64,000 nucleotides of DNA from Gluconobacter wancherniae NBRC 103581 (GCF_007988885.1 NZ_BJUZ01000002.1:186001-250000); one strand, 5' to 3'. Shown: positions 1-8,908, numbered from the stretch's first letter. Numbers and translations: made by a program. Notes: generated by a model not told the origin, from the letters alone.

Positions 1-1
1 G

Positions 2-2398
2 CCGACGGTCAGCCGCATTTATGCGTCCGATGATCGTTTGATGGCGGAATTGGTTAATGAACGGCGCATCTTTGTGCCGATCAGTGCGGTTCCAGATCGG
101 GTAAAAAACGCATTCATCGCAGTTGAGGATCAGAATTTTTACACGCATGGCGGTGTGGATTTTCTGGCGATCGCGCGGGCTGGCGTAACGGATCTGGTGG
201 CCCGTCATGGACGTCGCCCTCTCGGGGCTTCGACGATCACCCAGCAGGTCGCCAAGGTGATGCTGCTCAATAGCAATGTCCTAACCCTTGATCGCAAGAT
301 CAAGGAAGCGATGCTCGCGATGAAAATCGAGCAGACGCTGCCTAAAGACAAGATTCTGGAGATCTATCTCAACGGAATCTATCTTGGGAACGGTGCTTAC
401 GGTGTGGCCGCTGCGTCCCAAACCTATTTCAACAAGCCTCTTGATCAGTTGAACGATGCCGAGGCCGCGTCTCTTGCGGCGCTTCCGAAATCACCGACAA
501 ACTACAATCCGTTCCTGCACCCTCAGGCTGCCCTTGAACGTCGCAACTTTGTGCTCTCGCGTATGGAGGCAGTCGGTTTCATTTCCGCCGATCTGGAACA
601 GCAGGAAAAGCAGGAGCCTCTGGTTCCGCAAAAGAAAGAGCGCTTTGGTCCGCTGCCGGAATCCGAGTGGTTCGGGTCTGAGGTCCGTCGGCAGCTTATT
701 GCACAATATGGCAATGACCGGGCATTGCAGGGTGGTCTTGAGGTTCATACGAGCCTTGATCAGAACCTTCAGCTCGCGTCCACCCGGATTCTGCGTGAAG
801 GCCTCATGGCCTATGATCGCGCACATGGTGGCTGGCGTGGCCCGGTTACGCACCTGAACGATATCCAGAATGACGGTTGGGAAGCTGCGCTTCAGGGTAC
901 CAAGGCACCGGGTGGTATGCTGCGGAGCTGGCGTCTAGCAGTGGTTCTCCCCGGGGCAACTCATGTCGGCTGGATGGAAGAGGATAGCACTCACACCTCC
1001 GCGCTCATTGGTGCGGATCTGGCCTGGGCCAGACGCATGCACCCGCTGCGAGCCGGAGATGTTGTGATGATCGAACCACAGGAAGGTGGTTCGGCTGCAT
1101 TGCGTCAGGTGCCGCGTGTTGAAGGTGCTGCAGTAACGATGGATGTGCGAACCGGGCGTGTTCTTTCGCTCGTCGGTGGCTGGTCTTTCCATGACAGCCA
1201 GTTCAACCGTGCCACACAGGCTCTGCGTCAGCCGGGCTCATCGTTCAAGCCGTTCGTTTATCTGGCGGCCATGGAAGCGGGCATTTCCCCTTCCGAAAAG
1301 TTTGACGATTCGCCTGTCTCATACGGGGACTGGCATCCGCGTAATTATGAACACGACAACTGGGGCCCTACCACGCTGCATGATGCGCTGCGTGAAAGTC
1401 GCAATCTCGTGACAATTCGCGTTGCTGCCCATCTGGGTATGAAGGCCGTTGCTGACACCGCAATCAGGGCTGGGCTTGTGGATCAGATGCCACATGTTCT
1501 GCCTGCGGCTCTGGGTGCCGTTGAAACCACGGTTCTCAGGGAAGCGGGTGCCTATGCAGCAATTGCAAATGGGGGGCACATCGTCACACCAAGTCTGGTT
1601 GACGATGTTCAGGATCCCGATGGCACGGTGATTTGGCAATCCAAAAACTACACACTGGGCACGGTCATGCAGGCTCCGCCTGCCAGTTCTTCTGCTGTGC
1701 CATCACCTACGATAGCGCCTGCTTCAGGTGCACCCGCAGTTCCGCCGGTGACTGCGTTGCCTGTTCCGGGAAGCGTGCAGGTGCCCTTGCTGACCGATGG
1801 ACGTCCAACTCTGGCGAGCGAAGACAGTGCGTTTCAGATCGTCACCATGATGCGTGATGTGATTGCGAATGGAACTGGCCGTATGGCTGGCAGCGGGATT
1901 GATAGCCCCATTGCTGGAAAGACGGGCACCAGTCAGGATTTTCATGATGCGTGGTTTGCAGGCTTTTCCCCCGATATCGTGACGGTGGTCTGGGTTGGCT
2001 TCGACACCCCCGAGACATTGGGAAAAAACGAAGATGGTGGGCGTATTGCTGGCCCGATCTGGAACAGGATCATGAAGGTGGCTCTCGCAGATCGCCCGAA
2101 GCTGGATTTCAGAGTGCCCGCAGACATCACTCTTGCTCGTTATGACACGGGGCGTATCTCTGCCGTGGACGGGTTCAAGCCAGACCAGATTCCAGGTGCC
2201 TCTGTTGCTCTTCATGGTTTTGGCGCGGGTACAGAAGCCCTTACAGCAGCAGACACTGGTGCTGATACGATTTCAGATTCTGAAGCTGATATGGCGCAGG
2301 CTGCCCCTTCCGCGAGTGGTGTGGCGCCGACAAACGGGCAATCTGCGCAGAAACCTGCTGTTTCGGATGGTGACATCGGTGTGGGTGGGCTGTACTGA
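2..2398 (+). CDS. mrcA: Penicillin-binding protein 1A, 5' end cut by the window
   Basis: Bifunctional peptidoglycan synthase of the inner membrane that polymerises glycan strands and cross-links peptides. The reading frame is open from base 2 with SRIYASD-like residues before the first in-frame TTG/ATG (38-43), so the true start and membrane anchor lie upstream of the window. The GT51 domain shows the EDQNFYTHGG catalytic motif near base 125, GASTITQQ near 230 and the EIYLN-YLGNGAYG block near 360-400. The transpeptidase shows the active-site serine in GSSFKP near 1240, SRN near 1400 and KTGTS near 1920. The last 60 or so residues are a low-complexity Ala/Ser/Thr tail. prfB follows 35 bp downstream on the same strand. 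Family assignment is secure; 1A rather than another class A member rests on the motif spacing. Confidence 0.93.
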   Translation, partial: PTVSRIYASDDRLMAELVNERRIFVPISAVPDRVKNAFIAVEDQNFYTHGGVDFLAIARAGVTDLVARHGRRPLGASTITQQVAKVMLLNSNVLTLDRKIKEAMLAMKIEQTLPKDKILEIYLNGIYLGNGAYGVAAASQTYFNKPLDQLNDAEAASLAALPKSPTNYNPFLHPQAALERRNFVLSRMEAVGFISADLEQQEKQEPLVPQKKERFGPLPESEWFGSEVRRQLIAQYGNDRALQGGLEVHTSLDQNLQLASTRILREGLMAYDRAHGGWRGPVTHLNDIQNDGWEAALQGTKAPGGMLRSWRLAVVLPGATHVGWMEEDSTHTSALIGADLAWARRMHPLRAGDVVMIEPQEGGSAALRQVPRVEGAAVTMDVRTGRVLSLVGGWSFHDSQFNRATQALRQPGSSFKPFVYLAAMEAGISPSEKFDDSPVSYGDWHPRNYEHDNWGPTTLHDALRESRNLVTIRVAAHLGMKAVADTAIRAGLVDQMPHVLPAALGAVETTVLREAGAYAAIANGGHIVTPSLVDDVQDPDGTVIWQSKNYTLGTVMQAPPASSSAVPSPTIAPASGAPAVPPVTALPVPGSVQVPLLTDGRPTLASEDSAFQIVTMMRDVIANGTGRMAGSGIDSPIAGKTGTSQDFHDAWFAGFSPDIVTVVWVGFDTPETLGKNEDGGRIAGPIWNRIMKVALADRPKLDFRVPADITLARYDTGRISAVDGFKPDQIPGASVALHGFGAGTEALTAADTGADTISDSEADMAQAAPSASGVAPTNGQSAQKPAVSDGDIGVGGLY

Positions 2399-2433
2399 GA
2401 TCGGCCCAACCCACCCTCTAGTGGAGAAAGACC

Positions 2434-3565
2434 ATGTCGGCTGAGACCGAATCCCTCTCCGAGCAGATTAAGCAGTCGATCGCGCTGCTGAGGAGGCATC
2501 TTTGACTGGGATGTCGCCAAAACACGCCTCGCGGAACTGAATCACCGCGTAGAAGATCCAGAACTCTGGAACGACGCTGAAGCCGCACAGAAGCTGATGC
2601 GCGAGCGTACGACGCTTGCCAATCAGATTGAAGGCGTCGAACAGCTCGAAGTTGACGTGCAGAACACGCTCGAACTCGTTGAGCTTGCCGAAATGGAGCA
2701 GGATCAGGGCATGGTGGAAGACGCCATAGCCACCCTGCGTGAGTTCGCGCAGCAGGTTCACAAGCGCGAAATCGAGAGCCTCCTCTCGGGTGAAGCTGAC
2801 GCCAACGACTGCTACATCGAAGTTAACGCCGGTGCGGGCGGCACGGAGGCTCAGGACTGGGCCGAAATGCTGCTTCGCATGTACACCCGTTGGGCCGAGC
2901 AGCATGGCTATAAGGTCACGCTGATGGAAAGCAGTGAGGGTGAGCAGGCTGGCATCAAGTCTGCCACCATGCAGATCACAGGCCCCAACGCCTATGGCTG
3001 GCTGAAGACCGAGGCTGGTGTTCATCGTCTGGTGCGTATTTCGCCGTTCGATGCCGCCGCCCGCCGCCAGACATCGTTCGCGTCGGTCTGGGTTTATCCC
3101 GTGGTTGATGACTCGATCGAAATCGAGGTTCTCGATTCAGATCTGCGCGTGGATACTTTTCGTGCATCGGGTGCTGGTGGACAGCACGTCAACAAGACGG
3201 ATTCTGCCATCCGCATCACACATATCCCCACGGGTATCGTGGTGGCCTGTCAGACTGATCGTTCCCAGCACCGCAACCGTGCTACGGCCATGGAAATGCT
3301 TAAGGCTCGCATGTACGAAGCGGAGCTGCAGCGTCGTGAAGCCGCTGCTGCGCAGACTGAGGCTGCCAAGACGGACATTGGATGGGGGCATCAGATTCGC
3401 TCCTATGTTCTGGCGCCTTACCAGTTGGTCAAAGATCTGCGCACGGGCGTCGAGAAGGGCAATCCGGATGCTGTTCTGGACGGTGCACTGGATGATTTCA
3501 TGTCGGCATCGCTTGCACAGCGTGTGGGAGCCACGCGCTCCGAGGCGAGTGCTTCGGCGCAGTAA
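2434..3565 (+). CDS. prfB: Peptide chain release factor 2 (programmed +1 frameshift)
   Basis: RF2 reads UGA and UAA stop codons on the ribosome. It is encoded in two frames: ATG at 2434 opens 23 codons ending in CTT (2500-2502) before an in-frame TGA (2503-2505). Skipping base 2503 continues in the +1 frame with GAC TGG GAT to the TAA at 3563-3565, giving 376 residues, the normal RF2 length. A caller that ignores the shift would start falsely at 2597. Key motifs are SPF (near base 3040), the RF2 codon-recognition tripeptide, and GAGGQHVNK (near 3170-3195), which carries the GGQ that triggers peptide release. It sits just downstream of the PBP1A gene, a common alphaproteobacterial arrangement. 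Autoregulation by RF2 level is expected from the frameshift. Confidence 0.97.
2491..2506 (+). promoter_or_regulatory. prfB programmed +1 frameshift site
   Basis: AGGAGG (2491-2496), three bases, then CTT TGA C (2500-2506). This is the classical RF2 recoding signal: an internal Shine-Dalgarno element three bases upstream of the slippery CUU codon, followed by the poorly recognised UGA C. Scarce RF2 lets the ribosome slip and make more RF2. Confidence 0.96.
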
Positions 3566-3602
3566 GGAACTTTTCCTGTAGAGGGAAACATTCTTTTTTC
3601 AT

Positions 3603-3636
3603 AAGGGGTGCGCAACAAAGCGTGCCCCTTTTTTAT
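3603..3636 (+). terminator. Intrinsic terminator after prfB
   Basis: An 11-bp stem (AAGGGGTGCGC with GCGTGCCCCTT, two G-T wobbles), six-base loop AACAAA, then a T-rich run. It lies 38 bp after the prfB stop. Confidence 0.9.
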
Positions 3637-3965
3637 TTAAGACATAATTTTATTACATTTAGGTCTCAACTTAGTCACAAACGATCAAAATTGCCGGATA
3701 AATGCGTTTTTCTGAGCATTAAAAGCCGAGAAACGGTATAAAATGATGGAAAGAAGAAAGATTTTCGTTTCGATCCAGCCAATAACAAGCTTGACACCAT
3801 GGCTTCTAGCCTGCCCAATCAGCATATCGGGTATGTCCTAACGTCATGCAACGAATCACGCTTGCGTGACTGCAGTGTGCCTAGATGAGGGGACAACGAT
3901 CGGACCATACCATTCGGCAGGTGTGGACCGTTGCAGGTGTCAGTGAGGGGTAAGAAGGTTACGAC
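3637..3965. other. Intergenic region ahead of tonB, AT-rich, no gene seen
   Basis: About 330 bp between the prfB terminator and tonB, AT-rich at its start. A TTGACA hexamer at about 3791 could be a -35 element, but no good -10 follows at 16-18 bp. No convincing Fur box was found by eye. The tonB ribosome site is AAGAAGG near 3951-3957. Confidence 0.5.
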
Positions 3966-4634
3966 ATGAAGAGCTACGCCGCACAGCAGCGCAAGCCGAC
4001 GGACTACATTGTCGCGATTGTCGTGGCCGTCCTGGCTATGGGCGCGGTGATCTACGGGCTCATGAGTGGTGCGGTGGGCAAGCTGGTCCACGAAAAGCCA
4101 CCCATCAAGACGGAAGTGATCAAGGAGACGCCCAAGCCGCCTCCGCCGCCACCTCCGCCGCCGCCACCAGTGATGGAGCAGCCGCCGCCGCCTTATATTC
4201 CGCCGCCAAAGATCAGCGTGCCGCCTCCGCCGCACCCGATCCAGCGCGTCACCCATGTGAAGCCGCCGCATCCGCAGCCGCCGACGCCGACTCCGTCTCC
4301 GGAGCCGTCTCCGACACCGGCACCTCCGGGTCCGCCAGTGCCAGCAGTTCCTGACCACACGGCAGGTGCGTCGCCGATCAATGGTGCCAAGCCGGAGTAT
4401 CCGGAAGAAGCCCAGGAAGAAAACCGTGAAGGCAAAGTTACCGCCTCATGCGATATTCTCCCGACAGGCAGAACCGCAAACTGCACGATCGTCAGCTCAA
4501 GCGGTGGTCATGAGTTTGTGGAAAGTGCCATGGACTTCCTCGGCCGTGCCCGTTACCAGCCCGCCGTCGTAAACGGACAGGCTGTCACCGAGCACCACCA
4601 CATCCTGCATGTGGACTTCACAATGGGCGACTAG
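3966..4634 (+). CDS. tonB: Energy transducer TonB
   Basis: TonB carries proton-motive energy from the ExbB/ExbD motor to outer-membrane receptors for iron chelates and other scarce nutrients. The 222-residue protein has a short cytoplasmic N-terminus, one membrane segment at about residues 13-35, and a long proline-rich spacer at about 48-130 with an unbroken run of prolines meant to span the periplasm. The C-terminal TonB domain is at about 140-222, containing PEYPEEAQ and the YQPAVVNGQAV block. It is followed by exbB and two exbD genes on the same strand, which supports the role. A reverse-strand arginine-rich ORF across the spacer is an artefact of the CCG repeats. No receptor gene is in the window. 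Confidence 0.92.
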   Translation: MKSYAAQQRKPTDYIVAIVVAVLAMGAVIYGLMSGAVGKLVHEKPPIKTEVIKETPKPPPPPPPPPPPVMEQPPPPYIPPPKISVPPPPHPIQRVTHVKPPHPQPPTPTPSPEPSPTPAPPGPPVPAVPDHTAGASPINGAKPEYPEEAQEENREGKVTASCDILPTGRTANCTIVSSSGGHEFVESAMDFLGRARYQPAVVNGQAVTEHHHILHVDFTMGD

Positions 4635-4664
4635 TGTTGCCATTGGCACACTAATCAAGATTTT

Positions 4665-4731
4665 CCTGCCCTGTCCTCCGGGATAAGGCAGGTTTCACAA
4701 TTAAGGGCTGGTCCTCCTCCTTGGGACCGGC
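4665..4731 (+). other. Two tandem hairpins between tonB and exbB
   Basis: CCTGCC (4665-4670) pairs with GGCAGG (4687-4692), with a weaker inner TCC/GGA pairing. GCTGGTCC (4707-4714) pairs with GGACCGGC (4724-4731). Neither is followed by a T run, so they look like mRNA processing or stability elements, or leaky terminators, rather than strong terminators. Confidence 0.5.
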
Positions 4732-4773
4732 ACTCAAGACAGCTCCGGAAACGGGCATCTCTATGACGAGGAT

Positions 4774-5844
4774 ATGGAGTTCATGACCAGACTGTTCCGC
4801 CTTCCTGCTCTCGCCGTTCCGACGAAGGCGCGCGCCGTTCGGGCCAGCGCCATGGCCCTGACGCTGGCCCTGGCTTCTGGTGCGGTTCTGCCGGCCGTTG
4901 CATTCGCTCAGCCGGCCCCGAGCGATCAGACTGCTCCTGCAGCAGCTCCCACCGATCCGTCTGCTGCTCCGGCTGCACCGGCTCCGACCGACTCTTCTGC
5001 TGCCCCGGCTCCTGCAACAACTGACCCGGCAGCAGCTCCTTCTGCGCCGTCAGCTGATGCAACGGCCCCTGCTGCTGCTCCTTCAGACGCAGTAACGGCA
5101 ACTCCGGAAGCACCTGCTCCCCAGGGTAACCCATATGGTCTGGGTGCTCTTTGGGCCAATGGCGATATCATCGCTCGTGGCGTGCTGATCATCATGGTCA
5201 TCATGTCTGCCGGTACCTGGATCATCATGGTCATGAAATTCCTTGAGCAGGGCCGCGTTTTCTCTGCTGCCAAGGAAGCTTCCAACCAGTTCTGGACCAA
5301 GACCTCCGTGCATGACGGCGCAGCATCCCTTAAGGCTGCTTCTCCGTTCCGCTACATCGCTGAGACCGGCATTGTTGCTGCAGAGCACCATGAAGGCTCA
5401 ATGCGCGACGCCATTGATCTGCATTCCTGGACTGAAATGTCCATTGGTCGTGCAGTTGATACCATCAACACCCGTCTTCAGGGCGGCCTTGCATTCCTTG
5501 GTACGGTTGGTTCTACCTCGCCGTTCGTTGGTCTGTTCGGTACCGTTTGGGGTATCTATCACGCTCTGACGGCCATCGGCATTGCAGGTCAGGCTTCTAT
5601 CGACAAGGTTGCTGGTCCGGTTGGTGAGTCCCTCATCATGACGGCTATCGGTCTTGCAACTGCTGTTCCGGCTGTTCTCGGCTATAACCTGCTGGTTCGT
5701 CGTAACAAGGGTGCCATGGACCGCGTTCGCAACTTTGCTGCTGACGTCCAGTCCGTGCTGATCGGTGGCTTCCGCCATGGTGTCTCTCCGGAGGCAGCGC
5801 GCATGGAAACGCCGACAACCATCACCACCAGCCAGCGGGTCTAA
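4774..5844 (+). CDS. exbB: ExbB/TolQ-type proton channel with Ala/Pro-rich N-terminal extension
   Basis: Inner-membrane component of the TonB motor, forming the proton-conducting pore with ExbD. The first 45 residues look like a signal peptide ending near AFAQPA. A low-complexity Ala/Pro/Thr/Ser segment to about residue 115 follows, then the MotA/TolQ/ExbB domain with three membrane segments, the first at about 128-155. The GTVGSTSPFVGLFGTVWGI block and the downstream GESLIMTAIGLATAVPAV helix are typical of ExbB. The long exported N-terminus is a known variant of ExbB. ATG at 4783 is an alternative start with a GGAG four bases ahead; either gives nearly the same protein. It lies 139 bp after tonB and directly before exbD. 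Confidence 0.92.
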   Translation: MEFMTRLFRLPALAVPTKARAVRASAMALTLALASGAVLPAVAFAQPAPSDQTAPAAAPTDPSAAPAAPAPTDSSAAPAPATTDPAAAPSAPSADATAPAAAPSDAVTATPEAPAPQGNPYGLGALWANGDIIARGVLIIMVIMSAGTWIIMVMKFLEQGRVFSAAKEASNQFWTKTSVHDGAASLKAASPFRYIAETGIVAAEHHEGSMRDAIDLHSWTEMSIGRAVDTINTRLQGGLAFLGTVGSTSPFVGLFGTVWGIYHALTAIGIAGQASIDKVAGPVGESLIMTAIGLATAVPAVLGYNLLVRRNKGAMDRVRNFAADVQSVLIGGFRHGVSPEAARMETPTTITTSQRV

Positions 5845-5848
5845 TACC

Positions 5849-6274
5849 ATGGGAATGAACGTCGGAGGAGGCGGCGGTGACGACGAGGTGGTGTCGGCAA
5901 TCAACACCACCCCCCTCGTCGACGTCATGCTGGTTCTGCTCATCATCTTTCTGATCACGATCCCCGTTGCGACACATACGGTGAAGGTCAAGCTGCCGGT
6001 TGATGCAAATCAGCCGACGCAGACCAAGCCCAACAATGTTGTCCTGGCTGTCACGGCCAATGGCCAGACTTTCTGGAACGAGGTTCTTGTGAAGAACCAT
6101 GATGAGCTTCTGAATCGCCTCGAAAAAGTGGCTGTACAGAAGCCTCAGCCTCAGGTGCAGATCCGAGGTGACGGTGCTGCAAAGTACCTGGCGATCGGAC
6201 AGGTTGTTGCAACCTGTCAGGAAGCTGGCATCGCTCATGTGGATTTCATCACAGAGCAGCCGCACTCGAACTGA
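5849..6274 (+). CDS. exbD: ExbD biopolymer transport protein, first copy
   Basis: ExbD is the single-pass partner of ExbB whose membrane aspartate carries protons and whose periplasmic domain contacts TonB. The frame is open upstream, but ATG 5849 follows the exbB stop by four bases and gives the normal short N-terminus with a glycine run. The membrane helix is at about residues 20-42, preceded by INTTPLVDVMLVLL, whose Asp is the conserved protonatable residue. The periplasmic domain fills the rest of the 141 residues. A second exbD follows 75 bp later, and the two share only the helix motif strongly. Confidence 0.93.
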   Translation: MGMNVGGGGGDDEVVSAINTTPLVDVMLVLLIIFLITIPVATHTVKVKLPVDANQPTQTKPNNVVLAVTANGQTFWNEVLVKNHDELLNRLEKVAVQKPQPQVQIRGDGAAKYLAIGQVVATCQEAGIAHVDFITEQPHSN

Positions 6275-6283
6275 GTGCTTGAT

Positions 6284-6311
6284 ACCGGGTCGTTTGTATG
6301 AGCGACCCGGT
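6284..6311 (+). other. Hairpin between the two exbD genes
   Basis: A 9-bp perfect stem (ACCGGGTCG with CGACCCGGT) and a 10-base loop with no T run behind it. It probably marks an mRNA processing or stability point inside the tonB-exbB-exbD operon. Confidence 0.5.
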
Positions 6312-6349
6312 CCCTTGACCTATCTGGACCCTTTTGGAGAACCGCCGTC

Positions 6350-6784
6350 ATGGGCATGAGCGTCGGATCGGACAGCACGCACGAAGACGAAGGCATTGTC
6401 GATATCAACACCACGCCGTTGATCGACGTGATGCTGGTGCTGCTGATTATGCTGATCATCACCATCCCGCTACAGACACATTCAGTGGCTATTGATCTCC
6501 CACAGGGAAATCCGCCGCCATCTACCGAACAGCCCAAACTTGTCACCGTCAGTATTGGCTATGACAACGGTATCAGCTGGAACGGTGAGCCGATTACGTC
6601 TGAAGCTTCTCTTCAAGCCCATTTCCGTGATGCTGCTGCCCAAGCAGATCAGCCGGAAATGCACATTCATCCTGACCGCCTTTCAGACTACAAGACGGTT
6701 GCCCATGTTATGGCAGACGCACAGCGTCTCGGCGTAACCAAGTTGGGTATCGTTGGTCTGGATCAGTTCATGGAAGGACAGTAA
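6350..6784 (+). CDS. ExbD biopolymer transport protein, second copy
   Basis: A 144-residue ExbD/TolR family protein with membrane helix at about residues 24-46. It again carries the DINTTPLIDVMLVLLIML motif with the conserved membrane aspartate, followed by a periplasmic domain. GGAGA sits about ten bases before the ATG. Tandem exbD genes behind one exbB occur in other proteobacteria and may give different ExbD partners or a mixed complex. Sequence alone does not say which copy serves TonB. The next gene starts three bases after its stop. Confidence 0.92.
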   Translation: MGMSVGSDSTHEDEGIVDINTTPLIDVMLVLLIMLIITIPLQTHSVAIDLPQGNPPPSTEQPKLVTVSIGYDNGISWNGEPITSEASLQAHFRDAAAQADQPEMHIHPDRLSDYKTVAHVMADAQRLGVTKLGIVGLDQFMEGQ

Positions 6785-6787
6785 CCC

Positions 6788-8026
6788 GTGTTTTTGACCC
6801 GTCACCGCTTTCTGAGCCCCCGTAATCTTCTTCTGGCTGGAGCTTTGGGCATTACCCTAGCCGGAAACGCTTCTGCTGACGATGTTCTCGGACAGGCAGT
6901 TGGCAAGGATCTTCAGCAGGCCCAGAGTGCGCTCGTCTCCAAAAACTACGCCAAGGCAATGTCTGGCGTGGATGCAGCTGACGCGGTCAAAGGTAAAACG
7001 GATTACGAAGCATACACCATTGCCCAGATGCGTGCGGCTATCGCTGCGCAGTCGGGCAATGTTGCTGCTGCGACCAAAGCTTATGACGTTCTGATCAATA
7101 GCCCGCGGACACCGAAGGCTGCTAAAGGTCAGATGTTGATGGCACAGGCCAGCATGGCTTATGGCGCCAAGGACTATGCGCACGCGGTTCCTCCCGCTCA
7201 GCGTTATCTCAACGAGATCGGCCCGGATCCCCGTGTCCAGACGATGCTAATCCAGAGCTTCTACCTCCAGCAGGACTGGAAGGGCACCTCGAAGGTCGCT
7301 CAGGATCAGGTGGATGCTACAATAAAGGCAGGCAAGATTCCTACGGAAAACCAGCTCCAGATGCTGGCGACTGCCTATACGAATCTGCACGATTCCACGA
7401 ACCAGACACATACATATGTGCTGCTCGCAAAGTACTATTCCAAGCCTGACTACTGGGCGATGCTGATCCATAATCTGGTTGCAGATCCGAACATGTCTCC
7501 GCCGCTGGTTTTTGCGGTAGAGCGTCTGCGTCTTGCTACTGGTGTGCTGAAGGATCCGTCCGATTATCAGGATATGGCTGAGCGCGCTGTCCAGATGGGG
7601 CTTTCCCAGCTTGCTCTGAATCTACTGAACCAGGGTTATGCCAATCATTCACTGGGTAACGGTGCTCAGGCGCCTGCTCAGGCAAAGTTTCATGCCTTCG
7701 TAGCGCAGCATGCCGCTACGGAACGTGCTCAGCTTCCTGCCGCTGCTGCTCAGGCTGAAACGGCTTCGACGGCTGGTCCTGCTCTGACGGCAGGCTACAA
7801 TCAGGTTCTCAGCGGCCAGGCAGATCAGGGCCTTGCGCTGATGCAGAAGGGTCTTGCCAAGAATCCGCGTTTCCCGGATCTGGCTCAACTCCAGTTTGGT
7901 ATGGCTCAGATGGATGCTGGTCGTAAGGCTGATGCCATTAAGACTCTGAGTGCTGTTTCTGGTACCGGTTCTGCTCATGATATTGCACAGCTATGGGCGC
8001 TTCTTCTTGCGAAGCCTTCTCCTTGA
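6788..8026 (+). CDS. Secreted TPR-like protein of the TonB/ExbB operon
   Basis: A 412-residue protein of unknown exact role, starting at GTG 6788 three bases behind the second exbD. Residues 1-30 form a signal peptide ending near GNASADD. The mature part is almost all helix, with Ala/Gln-rich repeated pairs resembling tetratricopeptide repeats, such as KNYAKAMSGVDAADAVKG near 55 and AKDYAHAVPPAQRYL near 125. Its position as the last gene of the tonB-exbB-exbD-exbD operon suggests a periplasmic scaffold for the motor, which is inference. A strong terminator follows 25 bp after the stop. Confidence 0.75.
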   Translation: MFLTRHRFLSPRNLLLAGALGITLAGNASADDVLGQAVGKDLQQAQSALVSKNYAKAMSGVDAADAVKGKTDYEAYTIAQMRAAIAAQSGNVAAATKAYDVLINSPRTPKAAKGQMLMAQASMAYGAKDYAHAVPPAQRYLNEIGPDPRVQTMLIQSFYLQQDWKGTSKVAQDQVDATIKAGKIPTENQLQMLATAYTNLHDSTNQTHTYVLLAKYYSKPDYWAMLIHNLVADPNMSPPLVFAVERLRLATGVLKDPSDYQDMAERAVQMGLSQLALNLLNQGYANHSLGNGAQAPAQAKFHAFVAQHAATERAQLPAAAAQAETASTAGPALTAGYNQVLSGQADQGLALMQKGLAKNPRFPDLAQLQFGMAQMDAGRKADAIKTLSAVSGTGSAHDIAQLWALLLAKPSP

Positions 8027-8050
8027 GCTGATCAGTTTTAATAAATTTGG

Positions 8051-8085
8051 AAGCCGTCAGAACCTGTTTCTGGCGGCTTTTTTTT
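8051..8085 (+). terminator. Intrinsic terminator ending the tonB-exb operon
   Basis: A 12-bp stem (AAGCCGTCAGAA with TTCTGGCGGCTT, one G-T pair), a loop of five bases, then eight T residues. It lies between two convergent genes and only the plus-strand side has the T run. Confidence 0.92.
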
Positions 8086-8096
8086 GTTTATCTCGA

Positions 8097-8846
8097 TTAG
8101 AATGGAAGGATGGAATCCAGAACCTGTTGACCGTAGCGTGGCGTCTGGATCTGGGTGATTGTCCCGCGACCACCATAGGATATGCGTGCTTCGGCCATTC
8201 GGTCATGGGTGACGGTATTGTCTGCAGTGATGTCCTGAGGGCGCACGATCCCGCTGACACCGAGTTCACGCAGTTCACTGTTCACACGCACTTCCTGCTT
8301 GGCCATCACAACGAAGTTGCCATTCGGCAGAACCTGCGTGATTGTTCCCGCCAAACGAAGCGTAACGGCTTCATTTCTGGTTATTTTACCTGTTGCAGAG
8401 CTGTCGTCACTGCTTGAGGTTTTAAGGGTGTTGGAGCCTGTTACGGCGTCTATGATCTTGCCTTTGGCTCCAAAGAAATTTGGTATCCCAAAATTCTGAT
8501 CCGCGGCGCGCGTGGCGGTCGTGCCGTTATTGAATGCGGCATTATCGGTAATGTCGACGATGATGGTGACCAGATCTCCAACCTGAGACGCGCGCTGATC
8601 CTTGAAAAAGGCCCTGCTGCCAGGGCGCCAAAGGCTGGCGAGCTCTTCAGGGGGAGCCTGGAGGGGAGGCATCGGCATTGTTATGGGTCGATAGCTTGCA
8701 GCCAGCGTTGGATCGCTGATTGATGTCATGCGCGGTGGCCGCCCCACTTCTGAAAGCTGGGCAAGTGAACTGCAGCCTGTAAGCAGCAAAGGCATCCCGA
8801 AAAAGGCTGCAAAACTAACATTGCGGAATATGGGGTTCGCGCGCAT
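8097..8846 (-). CDS. flgH: Flagellar L-ring protein FlgH
   Basis: FlgH forms the L ring around the flagellar rod in the outer membrane. The 249-residue protein has a lipoprotein signal peptide with lipobox LLTGC near residue 25. It keeps the family blocks: SLWRPGSRAFFKDQRA-GDLVTIIVDI in the first half, then NGNFVVMAKQEVRVNSE and the SGIVRP-DI-DNTV block. It ends YGQQVLDSILPF, a normal FlgH C-terminus. FlgH is usually next to flgI or flgA within a flagellar operon, but here its neighbours are the TonB operon and an MscS channel, so it stands alone. Whether the rest of the flagellar genes exist elsewhere cannot be seen. Confidence 0.93.
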   Translation of the reverse strand: MRANPIFRNVSFAAFFGMPLLLTGCSSLAQLSEVGRPPRMTSISDPTLAASYRPITMPMPPLQAPPEELASLWRPGSRAFFKDQRASQVGDLVTIIVDITDNAAFNNGTTATRAADQNFGIPNFFGAKGKIIDAVTGSNTLKTSSSDDSSATGKITRNEAVTLRLAGTITQVLPNGNFVVMAKQEVRVNSELRELGVSGIVRPQDITADNTVTHDRMAEARISYGGRGTITQIQTPRYGQQVLDSILPF

Positions 8847-8908
8847 GGGGTGTTGGAAATTCCCGTGTGTTGATAGGTCTGATAAAGCCGTTTTTGTGTA
8901 AATACTCA

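Noticed and set aside
3791-3830. TTGACA promoter upstream of tonB
   Set aside because: No acceptable -10 box lies at 16-18 bp, so it is not listed as a promoter.
3819-4358. Arginine-rich ORF opposite tonB
   Set aside because: Produced by the CCG-rich proline codons of tonB read backwards; composition is unlike any protein.
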